Origin: RH-AL1 sp964244495
GTDB lineage: Bacteria; Pseudomonadota; Alphaproteobacteria; Rhizobiales; Beijerinckiaceae
Direction of reading: 5' to 3'
NCBI GenBank assembly: GCA_964244495.1
Contig: CAXTIU010000004.1
Location: 197,902 to 261,901 of the forward strand
DNA length: 64,000 bases
In this document: one piece after another, positions 52,026 to 60,911 of the stretch
Position numbering within the stretch: position 1 is the first letter of the stretch
How the letters are laid out: every line of letters starts with the position of its first letter
Made by a program: the position numbers and the translations under genes
Notes under the pieces: model-generated
Databases searched by the model: none
What the model was told of the DNA's origin: nothing
Seen by the model: only the letters and a program-made list of their open reading frames with translations

Positions 52026-53099
52026 ATGGCACTGCCTGATTTTTCCATGCGCGGACTGCTCGAGACCGGCGCTCACTTCGGCCACCAGTCGCATCGCTGG
52101 AACCCGAAGATGGCGCCCTACATCTTCGGCGCGCGCAACAACATCCACATCATCGATCTCGCCCAGACCGTTCCGCTGATGCACCAGGCCCTGAAGGCCG
52201 TGTCGGACACGGTCGCGCGCGGCGGACGGGTGCTGTTTGTCGGCACCAAGCGCCAGGCGCAGGAGCAGATCGCCGACGCCGCGCGCCGTTCGGCGCAGTA
52301 CTACATCAACTCCCGTTGGCTCGGCGGCATGCTGACGAACTGGAAGACGATCTCCGCCTCGATCCAGCGCCTGCGCAAGATCGATGAGCAGCTCGACAAC
52401 GGCACATCCGGGCTGACGAAGAAGGAGCGGCTGATGATGTCGCGCGAGCGCGAGAAGCTCGAGAAGGCGCTGGGCGGCATCAAGGACATGGGCGGCGTGC
52501 CCGACCTGATCTTCGTAATCGACACCAACAAGGAGCAGCTCGCCATCAAGGAGGCGGCGCGCCTCAACATCCCGGTCGCGGCGATCCTCGACACCAATTG
52601 CGACCCGATGGGCATCACCTACCCGATCCCCGGCAACGACGACGCCGGCCGCGCCATCACCATGTATTGCGACCTCGTCGCCCGCGCCGCGCTTGACGGC
52701 ATCTCGCGCAGCCAGGGCTCGCTCGGCGTGGACTTCGGCGAGTCGGAAGCCCCATTGGCCGAGGAACTGCCGCCCGTCGCGGAAGCCCGCACGATCGAGG
52801 CCCCCGCTGAGGAGACGCCGGCCGCCGAGGCGAAGCCGGAGGTCGAGACCTTCGAGGCCCCGGCGGAGTCCTTCGAGATCCTGTCCGCCCCGCGTGGCGC
52901 GCCCGACGACTTCGCCAAGCTGCAGGGCGTCGGCCCGCAGATCGTCAAGAAGCTGAACGATGGCGGCATCTTCCACTACTGGCAGATCGCCGCGATGAGC
53001 GACGAGGATGCCTCCAGGGTCGATGCCGACCTCAAGCTCGGCGGTCGTATCGCCCGCGACGGCTGGGTCAACCAGGCCCGCTCGCTCCTCGCGGCCTGA
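52026..53099 (+). CDS. rpsB: 30S ribosomal protein S2 with C-terminal extension
   Basis: S2 is recognised by MRGLLETGAHFGHQSHRWNPKM, FVGTKRQAQ, NSRWLGGMLTNWKTI and IPVAAILDTNCDP. The usual 240-residue body is followed by about 110 residues. A Glu/Ala/Pro-rich linker leads to a helix-hairpin-helix-like end (FAKLQGVGPQIVKKLNDGGIFHYWQIAAMS), a form seen in several Hyphomicrobiales. It forms the classic rpsB-tsf pair with a 78-base gap. The 185-base upstream region contains a likely regulatory leader not resolved here. Confidence 0.97.
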   Translation: MALPDFSMRGLLETGAHFGHQSHRWNPKMAPYIFGARNNIHIIDLAQTVPLMHQALKAVSDTVARGGRVLFVGTKRQAQEQIADAARRSAQYYINSRWLGGMLTNWKTISASIQRLRKIDEQLDNGTSGLTKKERLMMSREREKLEKALGGIKDMGGVPDLIFVIDTNKEQLAIKEAARLNIPVAAILDTNCDPMGITYPIPGNDDAGRAITMYCDLVARAALDGISRSQGSLGVDFGESEAPLAEELPPVAEARTIEAPAEETPAAEAKPEVETFEAPAESFEILSAPRGAPDDFAKLQGVGPQIVKKLNDGGIFHYWQIAAMSDEDASRVDADLKLGGRIARDGWVNQARSLLAA

Positions 53100-53177
53100 G
53101 CGCGCCACTTCCGCCCTTAATGACGGCCGGCCAAGGTGAACGATCGGCCGTTCCCCGCCCCAGAAGGATCATGTGCG

Positions 53178-54104
53178 ATGGCGACAGTATCCGCCGCATT
53201 GGTGAAGGATCTTCGCGAGAAGACCGGCGCCGGGATGATGGATTGCAAGAACGCGCTGACGGAGACTGGCGGCGACCTTGAGGGCGCCGTCGACTGGCTG
53301 CGCAAGAAGGGCCTGTCGAAGGCAGCCAAGAAGAGCGGGCGCGTCGCCGCCGAGGGCCTCATCGGCTTCAAGACGGACGGCCTGCGGGGCGCGATGGTCG
53401 AGGTTAACTCCGAAACGGACTTTGTCGCCCGCAACGAGGACTTCCAGGCGCTCGTGCGCGCCGTGACCGAAGTCGCTCTGCGCGAGACGCTCGACGGCGT
53501 CGAGGCGATCAAGGCGGCGGCCTACCCGACCGGTGGCACGGTCGAGGCGGCGGTTGCCAACGCGATCGCCACCATCGGCGAGAACATGACGATCCGCCGC
53601 GCCGCGCACCTGCGGGTCGGGCAGGGCGTCATCGCGCAGTACATGCACAACTCGGTCTCGGACGGCCTCGGCAAGATCGGCGTGATCGTGGCGCTCGAAT
53701 CGGCGGGCGACATCGAGGCGCTGACCGAGATGGGCCGCAAGATCGCCCAGCACGTCGCCGCCATCAACCCGGTGGCGCTCGACGCGACCTCGATCGACCC
53801 GGACGTGATCGCCCGCGAGAAGGCGGTGCTCGCCGAGAAGAACGGCGCCGGCAAGCCGTCGCACGTCGTGGAGAAGATCGTCGAGTCCGGCCTGAAGAGC
53901 TACTTCAAGGAGAACTGCCTCGTCGACCAGGTCTCGATCCACGCCGACCATGCCGGCAAGACGATCGGTCAGGTGGTGAAGGAAGGGGTCGGTGCGCCCG
54001 TCGCGCTGAAGGGCTACGTGCGCTACGCGTTGGGCGAGGGGATCGAGAAGCAGGAGACGGATTTCGCGGCCGAGGTGGCCGCCGCGGCATCCACGCCGGG
54101 CTGA
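53178..54104 (+). CDS. tsf: Elongation factor Ts
   Basis: EF-Ts is the nucleotide exchange factor of EF-Tu. The 308-residue protein has the N-terminal UBA-like domain with KTGAGMMDCKNALTE, the core motif VNSETDFVARN, and MHNSVSDGLGKIGVIVAL. ATG at 53178 gives the standard MATVSAALVKDLREKTGAG start; an earlier ATG at 53136 would add non-family sequence. It follows rpsB as in most bacteria. Confidence 0.97.
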   Translation: MATVSAALVKDLREKTGAGMMDCKNALTETGGDLEGAVDWLRKKGLSKAAKKSGRVAAEGLIGFKTDGLRGAMVEVNSETDFVARNEDFQALVRAVTEVALRETLDGVEAIKAAAYPTGGTVEAAVANAIATIGENMTIRRAAHLRVGQGVIAQYMHNSVSDGLGKIGVIVALESAGDIEALTEMGRKIAQHVAAINPVALDATSIDPDVIAREKAVLAEKNGAGKPSHVVEKIVESGLKSYFKENCLVDQVSIHADHAGKTIGQVVKEGVGAPVALKGYVRYALGEGIEKQETDFAAEVAAAASTPG

Positions 54105-54116
54105 CGACTTTGTCCT

Positions 54117-54134
54117 TCCCCCTCGCACGGGGGA
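54117..54134 (+). terminator. Possible weak terminator hairpin after tsf
   Basis: TCCCCC-TCGCAC-GGGGGA forms a 6-bp stem 12 bases after the tsf stop. There is no T-run, so it may end transcription only with Rho or protect the mRNA end. Confidence 0.35.
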
Positions 54135-54195
54135 GTGGAACGCCGACGCGGGACGCGGCTTTACGGCAAAGCGATGGGGCGTCAGGGGGACCGCC

Positions 54196-54399
54196 ATGAA
54201 CGATCCGGTCGAGAAGGCTCACGATTTTCGGGAGGGTTACGTCGAGGGAGCCGCTGCGGTGGTGAAAGCCATCGGCGATGGCCTGCAGGCGCACCAGATC
54301 CTGGTTCTGCAGAAATGGATCGACGGTCCGCTGGACGCTTGGCGCCGTGGCCCATCCGACGCGCCGCCGCCCGTGCTTCCGATGATCGACGGCGCTTAG
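54196..54399 (+). CDS. Small hypothetical protein (67 residues)
   Basis: The reading frame MNDPVEKAHDFREGYVEGAAAVVKAIGDGLQAHQILVLQKWIDGPLDAW is amphipathic and helical, with a Pro-rich end. A GGGGG run lies upstream of the ATG at a workable distance. I do not recognise a family. Position after rpsB-tsf gives no clue to function. Confidence 0.5.
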   Translation: MNDPVEKAHDFREGYVEGAAAVVKAIGDGLQAHQILVLQKWIDGPLDAWRRGPSDAPPPVLPMIDGA

Positions 54400-54535
54400 A
54401 GGTCGGGGCTGGCTGGACTATCAGGTAGGCCTACGCCGAGCGATCGCCGTGCTCGCCTGTAAGAACCAGCCACAAATCAGGATCTCGGAAGAAACTGGCC
54501 AAACACGCTCGCCGCGCTGGCCACTGGCACCATGA

Positions 54536-54610
54536 TGGTGGGCACGACAGGGATTGAACCTGTGACCCCTCCCATGTCAAGGGAGTGCTCTCCCGCTGAG
54601 CTACGCGCCC
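54536..54610 (-). tRNA. tRNA-Val (anticodon GAC)
   Basis: Read on the minus strand, a full cloverleaf is present. The acceptor stem is GGGCGCG paired with CGTGCCC, the D arm is AGCTCAGCGGGAGAGC, the anticodon loop is TTGACAT with GAC, the T arm is CAGGTTCAATCCCTG, discriminator A, and an encoded CCA end. Confidence 0.95.
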
Positions 54611-54783
54611 GATGCACATCGTGCCTCGCAGCCCCGGGGTGGCGGCGAGGGAGCGGATATAACGGGAAGTCGCCGCTGAAGCAACCATGCCGGCTCGGTT
54701 TCGACTGATCTCGGATGATCGGCTGCGGGTTGACAGCGCCGCCGGCTCTATCGATAAGCCTGCCACGCGCGAACGCGCGGCGT

Positions 54784-54868
54784 GGGAGAGTGTCCCGAGC
54801 GGCAAAGGGGGCGGACTGTAAATCCGCTGGCTATGCCTTCGAAGGTTCGAGTCCTTCCTCTCCCACCA
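54784..54868 (+). tRNA. tRNA-Tyr (anticodon GTA)
   Basis: The acceptor stem GGGAGAG pairs with CTCTCCC. The anticodon loop is CTGTAAA with GTA. A long variable arm follows, as expected for the class II tRNA-Tyr, then T arm AAGGTTCGAGTCCTT, discriminator A and encoded CCA. Length is 85 bases. Confidence 0.95.
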
Positions 54869-54903
54869 ACCCATGCCTCCTCGTCCCGCCCGCCACTGGC
54901 CCT

Positions 54904-55059
54904 TCAAGCCTTCGACGATCTGGCGGCGCGGCGACAGCGTTCCGAGCAGTAGCGCACCTCGTCCCACGTCTTCTCCCACTTCTTCCGCCAACTGAACGGA
55001 CGCCCGCATACGGGGCACGTCTTCGTCGGCAGGTCGGCTTTCGCGACGCGCTTGATCAA
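54904..55059 (-). CDS. DUF2256 small zinc-ribbon-like protein
   Basis: This 51-residue protein starts MIKRVAKADLPTKTCPVCG and ends with CSERCRRAARSSKA. It matches DUF2256, small proteins with two Cys pairs likely to bind zinc (CPVCG near residue 15 and YCSERC near 37), joined by RPFSWRKKWEKTWDEVR. The start is TTG within a TTGA overlap with the bioA stop, so it is coupled to bioA. Function unknown. Confidence 0.85.
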   Translation of the reverse strand: MIKRVAKADLPTKTCPVCGRPFSWRKKWEKTWDEVRYCSERCRRAARSSKA

Positions 55060-56369
55060 AGCCTTGCTCCATACCCGGTCGAAACGCCGACGAGCGCCTC
55101 GACGAGCGTGGCGAGGTCCTCGTCGGGGATCGTCAGCGCCGGCGTGACGTAGGCGGTCGTGCGCAACGGCCGCACCCAGACGCCTGCCGCCAGGAACCGC
55201 GCCCTCAAGGCCTCCGGATCGTCGATCCGGTCGAACTCGACGACCCCGATCGCGCCGCGCACGCGCACGTCCCTGATCCCGCGCCGACCGCGCAGGGGCG
55301 CCAGGCCCGCGCGCAGCGCCGCCTCGATCGCGGCGGCCTGCCGGAGACGGGGCTCGCGCGTGAAAAGGTCCAGCGAGGCGTTGGCGGCGGCGCAGGCGAG
55401 CGGGTTGGCCATGAAGGTCGGACCGTGCATCAACGCGTGGCCCGGATCATCCGACCAGAAGCCGGCGAAGACCCGCGACGAGGCGACGGTCGCCGCCAGC
55501 GCCATCGTGCCGCCGGTCAGGGCCTTCGACAGCGTCAGGATATCGGGGACGACCCCTGCCGCCTCGCAGGCGAACATCGCGCCGGTGCGACCGAAGCCGG
55601 TGAAGATCTCGTCGAAGATCAGGAGGCAACCGTGCCGGTCGGCGCCGGCGCGCAACGTCGCCATGACGCCGGCGTCGTGGAACAGCATGCCGCCGGCGCC
55701 CTGCACGAGCGGCTCGACGATGATCGCCGCCACGCGATCGCCCTCGCGCGCCAGCAGCGCGTCGAAGGCGGCTTGGCTCGCCTCGTCGACCGGCAGCCTC
55801 GTGACGAGCGGCGCGGGCATCACGCCCTTGAACAGCGCGTGCATGCCCTCTTCGGGGTCGCACGCCGCCATGGTCGCCAGCGTGTCGCCGTGGTACCCCC
55901 CGCGAAACGACAGGATCTTCGTGCGTCCCCGCTCGCCACGGTTGATGGCCGCCTGGATCGCCATCTTCATCGCGACTTCGACCGCGACCGAGCCGGAATC
56001 CGAGAAGAACACGTGATCAAGGTCGCCGGGCAGCAGCGCCGCCAACCGCGCGGCGAGCGTCGCGGCCTGTTCGTGGACGAGGCCGCCGAACATCACGTGC
56101 GGCATCACGCCGAGCTGCCTTCGCACGGCGTCGGCGATGCGGGGGTGGTTGTAGCCGTGGCACGCCGTCCACCAGCTGGCGATACCATCGACCAGCACCC
56201 GCCCGTCGGCGAGGGTGAGGCGCGAGCCCGACGTCGCCACCACGGGCAGGGGCGCCGACGCCGTCTTCATCTGGCAGTAGGGGCGCCAAAGGTGCGCGAG
56301 TCCGGCATCGAGCCAGGACGGAGCCGCAAGGGATGACGGCGGGGGCGGCACGGCGGGATCGCGGGTCAT
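55056..56369 (-). CDS. bioA: Adenosylmethionine-8-amino-7-oxononanoate aminotransferase
   Basis: BioA makes 7,8-diaminopelargonate, the third step of biotin ring synthesis. The 437-residue class III aminotransferase shows HLWRPYCQMKTA, DGIASWWTACHGYNHPRI, FSDSGSVAVEVAMKMA, FRGGYHGDT, LLIFDEIFTGFGRTG and the PLP lysine in LTLSKALTGGT. ATG at 56369 is the family start; the frame is open further but without conservation. It is divergent from bioF with only 47 bases between starts, so the two promoters must overlap. No BioR-type TTATCTATAA site was seen there. Confidence 0.95.
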   Translation of the reverse strand: MTRDPAVPPPPSSLAAPSWLDAGLAHLWRPYCQMKTASAPLPVVATSGSRLTLADGRVLVDGIASWWTACHGYNHPRIADAVRRQLGVMPHVMFGGLVHEQAATLAARLAALLPGDLDHVFFSDSGSVAVEVAMKMAIQAAINRGERGRTKILSFRGGYHGDTLATMAACDPEEGMHALFKGVMPAPLVTRLPVDEASQAAFDALLAREGDRVAAIIVEPLVQGAGGMLFHDAGVMATLRAGADRHGCLLIFDEIFTGFGRTGAMFACEAAGVVPDILTLSKALTGGTMALAATVASSRVFAGFWSDDPGHALMHGPTFMANPLACAAANASLDLFTREPRLRQAAAIEAALRAGLAPLRGRRGIRDVRVRGAIGVVEFDRIDDPEALRARFLAAGVWVRPLRTTAYVTPALTIPDEDLATLVEALVGVSTGYGARL

Positions 56370-56416
56370 GGTCGCGACTTTGCATTTCGGCGCGCGCCGC
56401 GCCAGTAAGATGCCGC

Positions 56417-57577
56417 ATGCTTTCCCTCGATCGCTACGCGCGAAGCAAACTCGACCAGCTCGACGCCCTCGCCCTGCGCCGCACGCTTCATGGCACCGAT
56501 CGCGGCGACTTCCCCGTCGTGGTGCGCGACGGCCGCCGCCTCCTGTCGTTCTCCTGCAACGATTACCTCGGCCTGTCCCTTCATCCGGCGGTGAAGGCGG
56601 CAGCGGCGGCGGCGATCGAGGCGTACGGGGCGGGCGCCGGCGCGTCGCGACTCGTGACCGGCAATCATCCGCTCTACGCGGCACTCGAGGCGGAACTCGC
56701 CGCCACGAAAGGGACGCAGGCCGCCTGCGTCTTCGGTTCCGGCTACCTCGCCAACGTCGGCGTGATCGGCGCGCTGGCCGGCCAGGACGACCTGATCCTC
56801 GTCGACGATCTCTCCCACGCCTGCCTCAATGCCGGCGCCCAGCTCTCGCGCGCCAGGGTGTGCCGGTTCCGTCACAACGACGCCGCACATGCCGACGCGC
56901 TGTTGGCGGCGCATCGGGCCGCCCACCGCCACGCCTTGATCGTGACGGAGACGGTGTTCTCCATGGACGGGGACCGCGCGCCGCTTGAGGCGCTTGCCGC
57001 GGCGGCGGAGCGCGGCGATGCCTGGCTGATGACCGACGATGCCCACGGCATGGGCCTCGCGACGCCTGAGGGCGGTGATGTCGGTGATGCCGTGGAGCTG
57101 CAGGTGGGAACGCTGTCGAAGGCGTTGGGGAGCTACGGAGGCTATCTCTGCGCCTCCGCACCCGTGATCGATCTGGTGAAGACGCGGGCCCGCTCGCTCA
57201 TCTACTCGACGGGACTGCCGCCAGCCTCCGTCGCAGCCGCGCTTGCGGCGTTGCGACTCCTCGCCGCCGAGCCGGAGCGGCGGAGTGTACCACTGGCCAA
57301 GGCGCGGCTGTTCACGTCGCTGATGGGTCTGCAGGAGGCGGCGAGCCCGATCGTGCCGCTGGTCATCGGTTCGCCGGAGGCCTCTTTAAGGATGTCCGCC
57401 GCCTTGGCGGCGGAGGGCTTCCTCGTCACCGCGATCCGCCCGCCGACGGTGCCGGCCGGCACGGCGAGGCTGCGGTTCGCCTTCTCGGCCGTGCATCGCG
57501 ACGCCGACATCGAGCGGCTCGCCGACAGGCTGCGCGCGCTCTGCGGACTGGCGGAACCATGCCCGGCTTCTTCGTAA
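56417..57577 (+). CDS. bioF: 8-amino-7-oxononanoate synthase
   Basis: BioF joins pimeloyl-ACP and alanine, the first step of ring assembly. The 386-residue PLP enzyme shows FSCNDYLGLSLHP, GAGASRLVTGNHPLY, FGSGYLANVGV, DDLSHACLNAG, DDAHGMG and the PLP lysine in VGTLSKALGSYGGY. The 3' end overlaps bioD by 19 bases, so the two are translated together. Confidence 0.95.
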   Translation: MLSLDRYARSKLDQLDALALRRTLHGTDRGDFPVVVRDGRRLLSFSCNDYLGLSLHPAVKAAAAAAIEAYGAGAGASRLVTGNHPLYAALEAELAATKGTQAACVFGSGYLANVGVIGALAGQDDLILVDDLSHACLNAGAQLSRARVCRFRHNDAAHADALLAAHRAAHRHALIVTETVFSMDGDRAPLEALAAAAERGDAWLMTDDAHGMGLATPEGGDVGDAVELQVGTLSKALGSYGGYLCASAPVIDLVKTRARSLIYSTGLPPASVAAALAALRLLAAEPERRSVPLAKARLFTSLMGLQEAASPIVPLVIGSPEASLRMSAALAAEGFLVTAIRPPTVPAGTARLRFAFSAVHRDADIERLADRLRALCGLAEPCPASS

Positions 57578-58278
57578 CAGCGACGGGCACGGATGTCGGC
57601 AAGACCTACGTCACGGCCGGGCTGATCCGTGCCGGACGCCGCGCCGGGTTGCCGATGGACGCGCTGAAGCCCGTGCTCAGCGGCTTCTCGCCGGACGGGG
57701 TGGAGGCCAGCGACGCCGCCGTGCTGCTGACCGCCCTGGGTCGGCCAGTGACCGCCGCCGCCGTCGCCGCCATCGCGCCCTGGCGGTTCGTTGCACCCCT
57801 GTCGCCGGACATGGCGGCGGAAGCGGAGGGGCGTCGGCTCATGTTCGCGCACCTCGTGGAAGCCTGCCGCGCCCGGGTGCGACCCGATCGCTTGATCCTG
57901 ATCGAAGGGGTCGGCGGGGCGATGGTGCCGCTGGACGAGCGGCACACCGTGCTCGATCTCGTCGCGGCCTTGCGCCTGCCCGTGATCGTGGTGTCGCCAA
58001 CCGGACTCGGCGCGATCAGTCATCTCCTCACCGCGCTCGCGGCCTTGCGCCTGCACGATCTTTCGCCTTGCGCCATCATCCTCAACGAGACCGTAGGCGG
58101 CGGCGTCCCGCTCGCCGCCAGTCGGAAAACGCTCGCTCGCTTCTGCGGCGACGTCCCATTGCTCGAGGTCCGGCGTGACGCCGATGCTTCCGCCTTCGAT
58201 CCCATCCTGACGGCGCTGCTTCGGGCCGGTGGTCCGAGCCTCGCGGCCTCTTCACGTCGGACGCGAACTGCGCCATAA
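57559..58278 (+). CDS. bioD: ATP-dependent dethiobiotin synthetase
   Basis: BioD closes the ureido ring to form dethiobiotin. The 239-residue protein has the P-loop FVTATGTDVGKTYVTAGLI at its start, LKPVLSGF near residue 37, and the EGVGGAMVPL substrate motif near 115. It follows bioF with overlap. No bioB is next to it. Sixteen residues past the usual end are basic and Ser/Arg-rich. A tRNA-Gly gene begins ten bases after the stop. Confidence 0.95.
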   Translation: MPGFFVTATGTDVGKTYVTAGLIRAGRRAGLPMDALKPVLSGFSPDGVEASDAAVLLTALGRPVTAAAVAAIAPWRFVAPLSPDMAAEAEGRRLMFAHLVEACRARVRPDRLILIEGVGGAMVPLDERHTVLDLVAALRLPVIVVSPTGLGAISHLLTALAALRLHDLSPCAIILNETVGGGVPLAASRKTLARFCGDVPLLEVRRDADASAFDPILTALLRAGGPSLAASSRRTRTAP

Positions 58279-58288
58279 AGCCGTGCGT

Positions 58289-58362
58289 GCGGGTGTAGCT
58301 CAATGGTAGAGCAGCAGCCTTCCAAGCTGAATACGAGGGTTCGATTCCCTTCACCCGCTCCA
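58289..58362 (+). tRNA. tRNA-Gly (anticodon TCC)
   Basis: The acceptor stem GCGGGTG pairs with CACCCGC. The D arm is AGCTCAATGGTAGAGC, the anticodon loop is CTTCCAA with TCC, and the T arm is GAGGGTTCGATTCCCTT. Discriminator T precedes an encoded CCA. The 3' end points at an integrase gene and is probably the attachment site of the island that follows. Confidence 0.95.
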
Positions 58363-58640
58363 TTTGCGAAGCTAAATTCATGATTTCGCTGGCGTTTTGA
58401 CAGCTAAGGTGCTGTTCCGAATCTTCTGGGGTTCGAAATTGTGACAATTCCAGTCACGACGTAAGCGCGTGGTGCGTCATGGGTCATGAGGGTCACAAGC
58501 AGCTGCCGCGATTTCTCGATGAGAACGAGGACCATCGTTACTCCTACCGACGCCAGCTCCCGCCGCACCTTGTTGGCACGTAAGGGGCATGATCCTCCTG
58601 TCATAAGGCGAAGCCCCGCGAGATCAAAGGAGAGGCAAGG
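58363..58640. other. Junction between tRNA-Gly and the integrase gene
   Basis: These 278 bases hold no supported gene. They are somewhat richer in A+T than the flanking biotin genes, as expected for island DNA. AAAGGAG near 58626 looks like a ribosome binding site for the integrase, but no standard start codon follows at the right distance. An att core identical to the tRNA 3' end would be expected here by site-specific insertion but has no second copy in this window. Confidence 0.4.
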
Positions 58641-60559
58641 ATCAAGGTCGCGCTGACCGCGCGAGCCCAGCCAGAGACTGTCGAACGGCGCCATCAGGTC
58701 CACGTCCAGGTCGAAGAACTGATCGCGCAGGCCAAGGCGCGCCTGAACGCCGGTCACAGGCTCCAACTCGCGACCCAGGCCCATGCGCTTTCCGCCAACG
58801 ACGTCCGGACCATGGCCGGTCAGGTCCGTCGCGACATCCTTGCTGCCGATGATAACGCCCTACTCGACCCGACCCGGACACCCATGCTCGCCAAGATTCT
58901 TGTCGGGTTGCGCGAAGGTGCCGGCAAGCCGATGAGCCGGGGGAGGCAGTCTGCAAGGCGCAGGATCTGGAACAGGACATGGCAACCCGCACCCTCAAGC
59001 GCCTGATGGGGAGCGAGCGCGGCACAGCCGAGAGCGTGAAGGATCATAAGGCTGGCGGCGACCCTGTCGCCCGCCAGCTCGCCCTCCACGATCAGCGCAC
59101 CGAAGTTGGCGAGGTGAACGTCGATCCCGCCTTGACCGCCAAGCTCCTGGCGATCAACGCGATCCGCGATCCGAAAGGCATCAAGCTCAGCGAGGCTGAC
59201 CTCGCGGCGCTCGACCAGAAGCCGTCCGAGGTGATGGAGGTGCCGAGCCGCGTCGATGAGGTGCTGGCCGACAACGGCATGACCATGGTCAGGGGTCTTC
59301 CCGACCGCAAGCGCCTCGGGCTTGACGTGCTCAGGGCCGAGGTCGCGGCGTACGACGCCGTCCTGGCCCGGCGCTCGGGCGACCCGACGCCGACCCCGGA
59401 GCGCCCACCGGTCCTGACCCCACCTCCTCCGGGCAAGACGCTCTCGCAGGTGCGCGAATTCTGGACCGAGAACAAGGCGCCCAAGACAACGGAGCGCGAC
59501 GACAATAGGATCTACGTCGACGCCTTTATCTCCGTGCACGGCGACGTGCCGGTCAAGGATGTGACCCGCGCGATGGTCCGCGAGTTCCGCGAGCTTTTGC
59601 GGAAGCGTCCGCGCAACATGTCTACCGATGTCGCCAAATGGCTGCTCAGGGAGCAGGTCACCTGGGGCACGCGGCAGAAGGACTGTCGTCTGCTCTCACC
59701 GCGGACGATCAACGCCAAGGGGGTCGGTTCGCTGTTCGCCATCATGGATGAGGCGATCAGCGAGAGCCTGATCCAGGTCAACCCGTGCGCCCGCCAGTTC
59801 CTGCCCATCAAGGATGGCGCAACGGACCGGCTCCCCTTCGACAAGGACGACCTCACCGGCATCTTCACCAGCGTGATCTACGCCAACGGCGAGCGCTACG
59901 CAGGCGGCGGGGGCGAGGCGCAGTTCTGGTTCGAGCTGATCGGCCTGTTCGAGGGTCCGCGCCTGGAGGAGATCGGCCAGCTGCTCACGGACGACGTCAA
60001 GGTCAGTGGCAAGATCGACTACATCAGCTTCACCGAGATCGACGACGAGGCCGAGACCGCCGGCACCAAACCTCAGAGGAAGCGTCAGAAGACGCCCAAC
60101 GCGCGGCGCGATGTGCCCGTGCACCCCTTCCTGATCGAGCTCGGCTTCCTCCGCTACGTGGCGCGGATGAAGGCGCAGGGCCACAAGCGGCTGTTCCCGG
60201 ACCTGATCGAGTACGACGAGAAGCTGACCAGGAAGTGGAGCCGCTGGTTTGGCCGCTTCCTCCGCAAGCACGTCACCAAAAGCCGGCGAAAGGTGTTCCA
60301 CTCTCTTCGCCATGCCTTCGTCGATGCCCTCCGCAACATCAAAGGGGTGACGGAGGACGACATCAGGTCGCTGATTGGGCACAAGAAGACAGTGTACAGA
60401 CACCCGATTGGCCTTGAGAGGCGCTACGAGATCATCTGTCAACTGCAGTTTCCGGAGGTCGACTTCTCGCTCGTTCGCGCCGCGGCGGCGAGGCCGTGGG
60501 GTGTTGCCAATCCCAAGCCAAGCCCGGCAGTCTCCAGGTCTCCACGCAAGAGGAAATGA
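58641..60559 (+). pseudogene. Frameshifted site-specific tyrosine integrase beside tRNA-Gly
   Basis: The main frame (58981-60559, 526 residues) is a tyrosine recombinase. It has an SAM-like core-binding part (EFWTENKAPKTTERDDNRIYVDAF), Arg in FEGPRLEEIGQLL, the HSLRHAFVDAL motif (HxxR) and LIGHKK near the end. The catalytic Tyr is probably in ERRYEII. Its natural N-terminus lies in another frame from about 58641 (KVALTARAQPETVERR... ending near KPM), and the two join if one base is restored between about 58930 and 58950. The upstream frame also lacks a standard start after AAAGGAG. It is probably inactive, or affected by sequence error. Its position marks an island integrated at tRNA-Gly. Confidence 0.72.
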
Positions 60560-60911
60560 CCGGAACTGGCCGAAAGCGCTCGGTCCGGTTTGGAACGTAA
60601 AGCGAAGAGAGCGGACCTTTCAGCTCTCATGAGTCGCGCCTTCGGGGTGCCGCGATCCTTCGGCAGCTGACCTCTCGCCGGGTCTCGGCGAACGCTTTAA
60701 CGAGCCCCGTCCTGTTGAGCCGGCGAAACAGGCGGGCTTGGCCCGCTCAAAGCGCCAGCTTACAGCAAGAACACCGGCATCAACGATAGGCGCCTCCCGG
60801 CGGTCCGCCGCCCCGATCGGGCAAGCGTCCGTCCCAAGTCCCACCGGCGAGGATGGCGTTGAAAACCTTCATTGCTGCTCGGAAATACTGCGGGGGTCCT
60901 CTGGCCCGCGA
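60560..60911. other. Intergenic region between the integrase and the catabolic cluster
   Basis: No gene could be supported in these 352 bases. They contain a GC-rich hairpin (GCGGGC-TTG-GCCCGC near 60732-60746) and reading frames of unusual composition on the minus strand that match no family I know. The region lies downstream of both convergent genes, so it may be leftover from an excised or decayed element. Confidence 0.4.

Noticed and set aside
56370..56416. BioR operator between bioA and bioF
   Set aside because: No TTATCTATAA-like palindrome occurs in the 47-base divergent gap.
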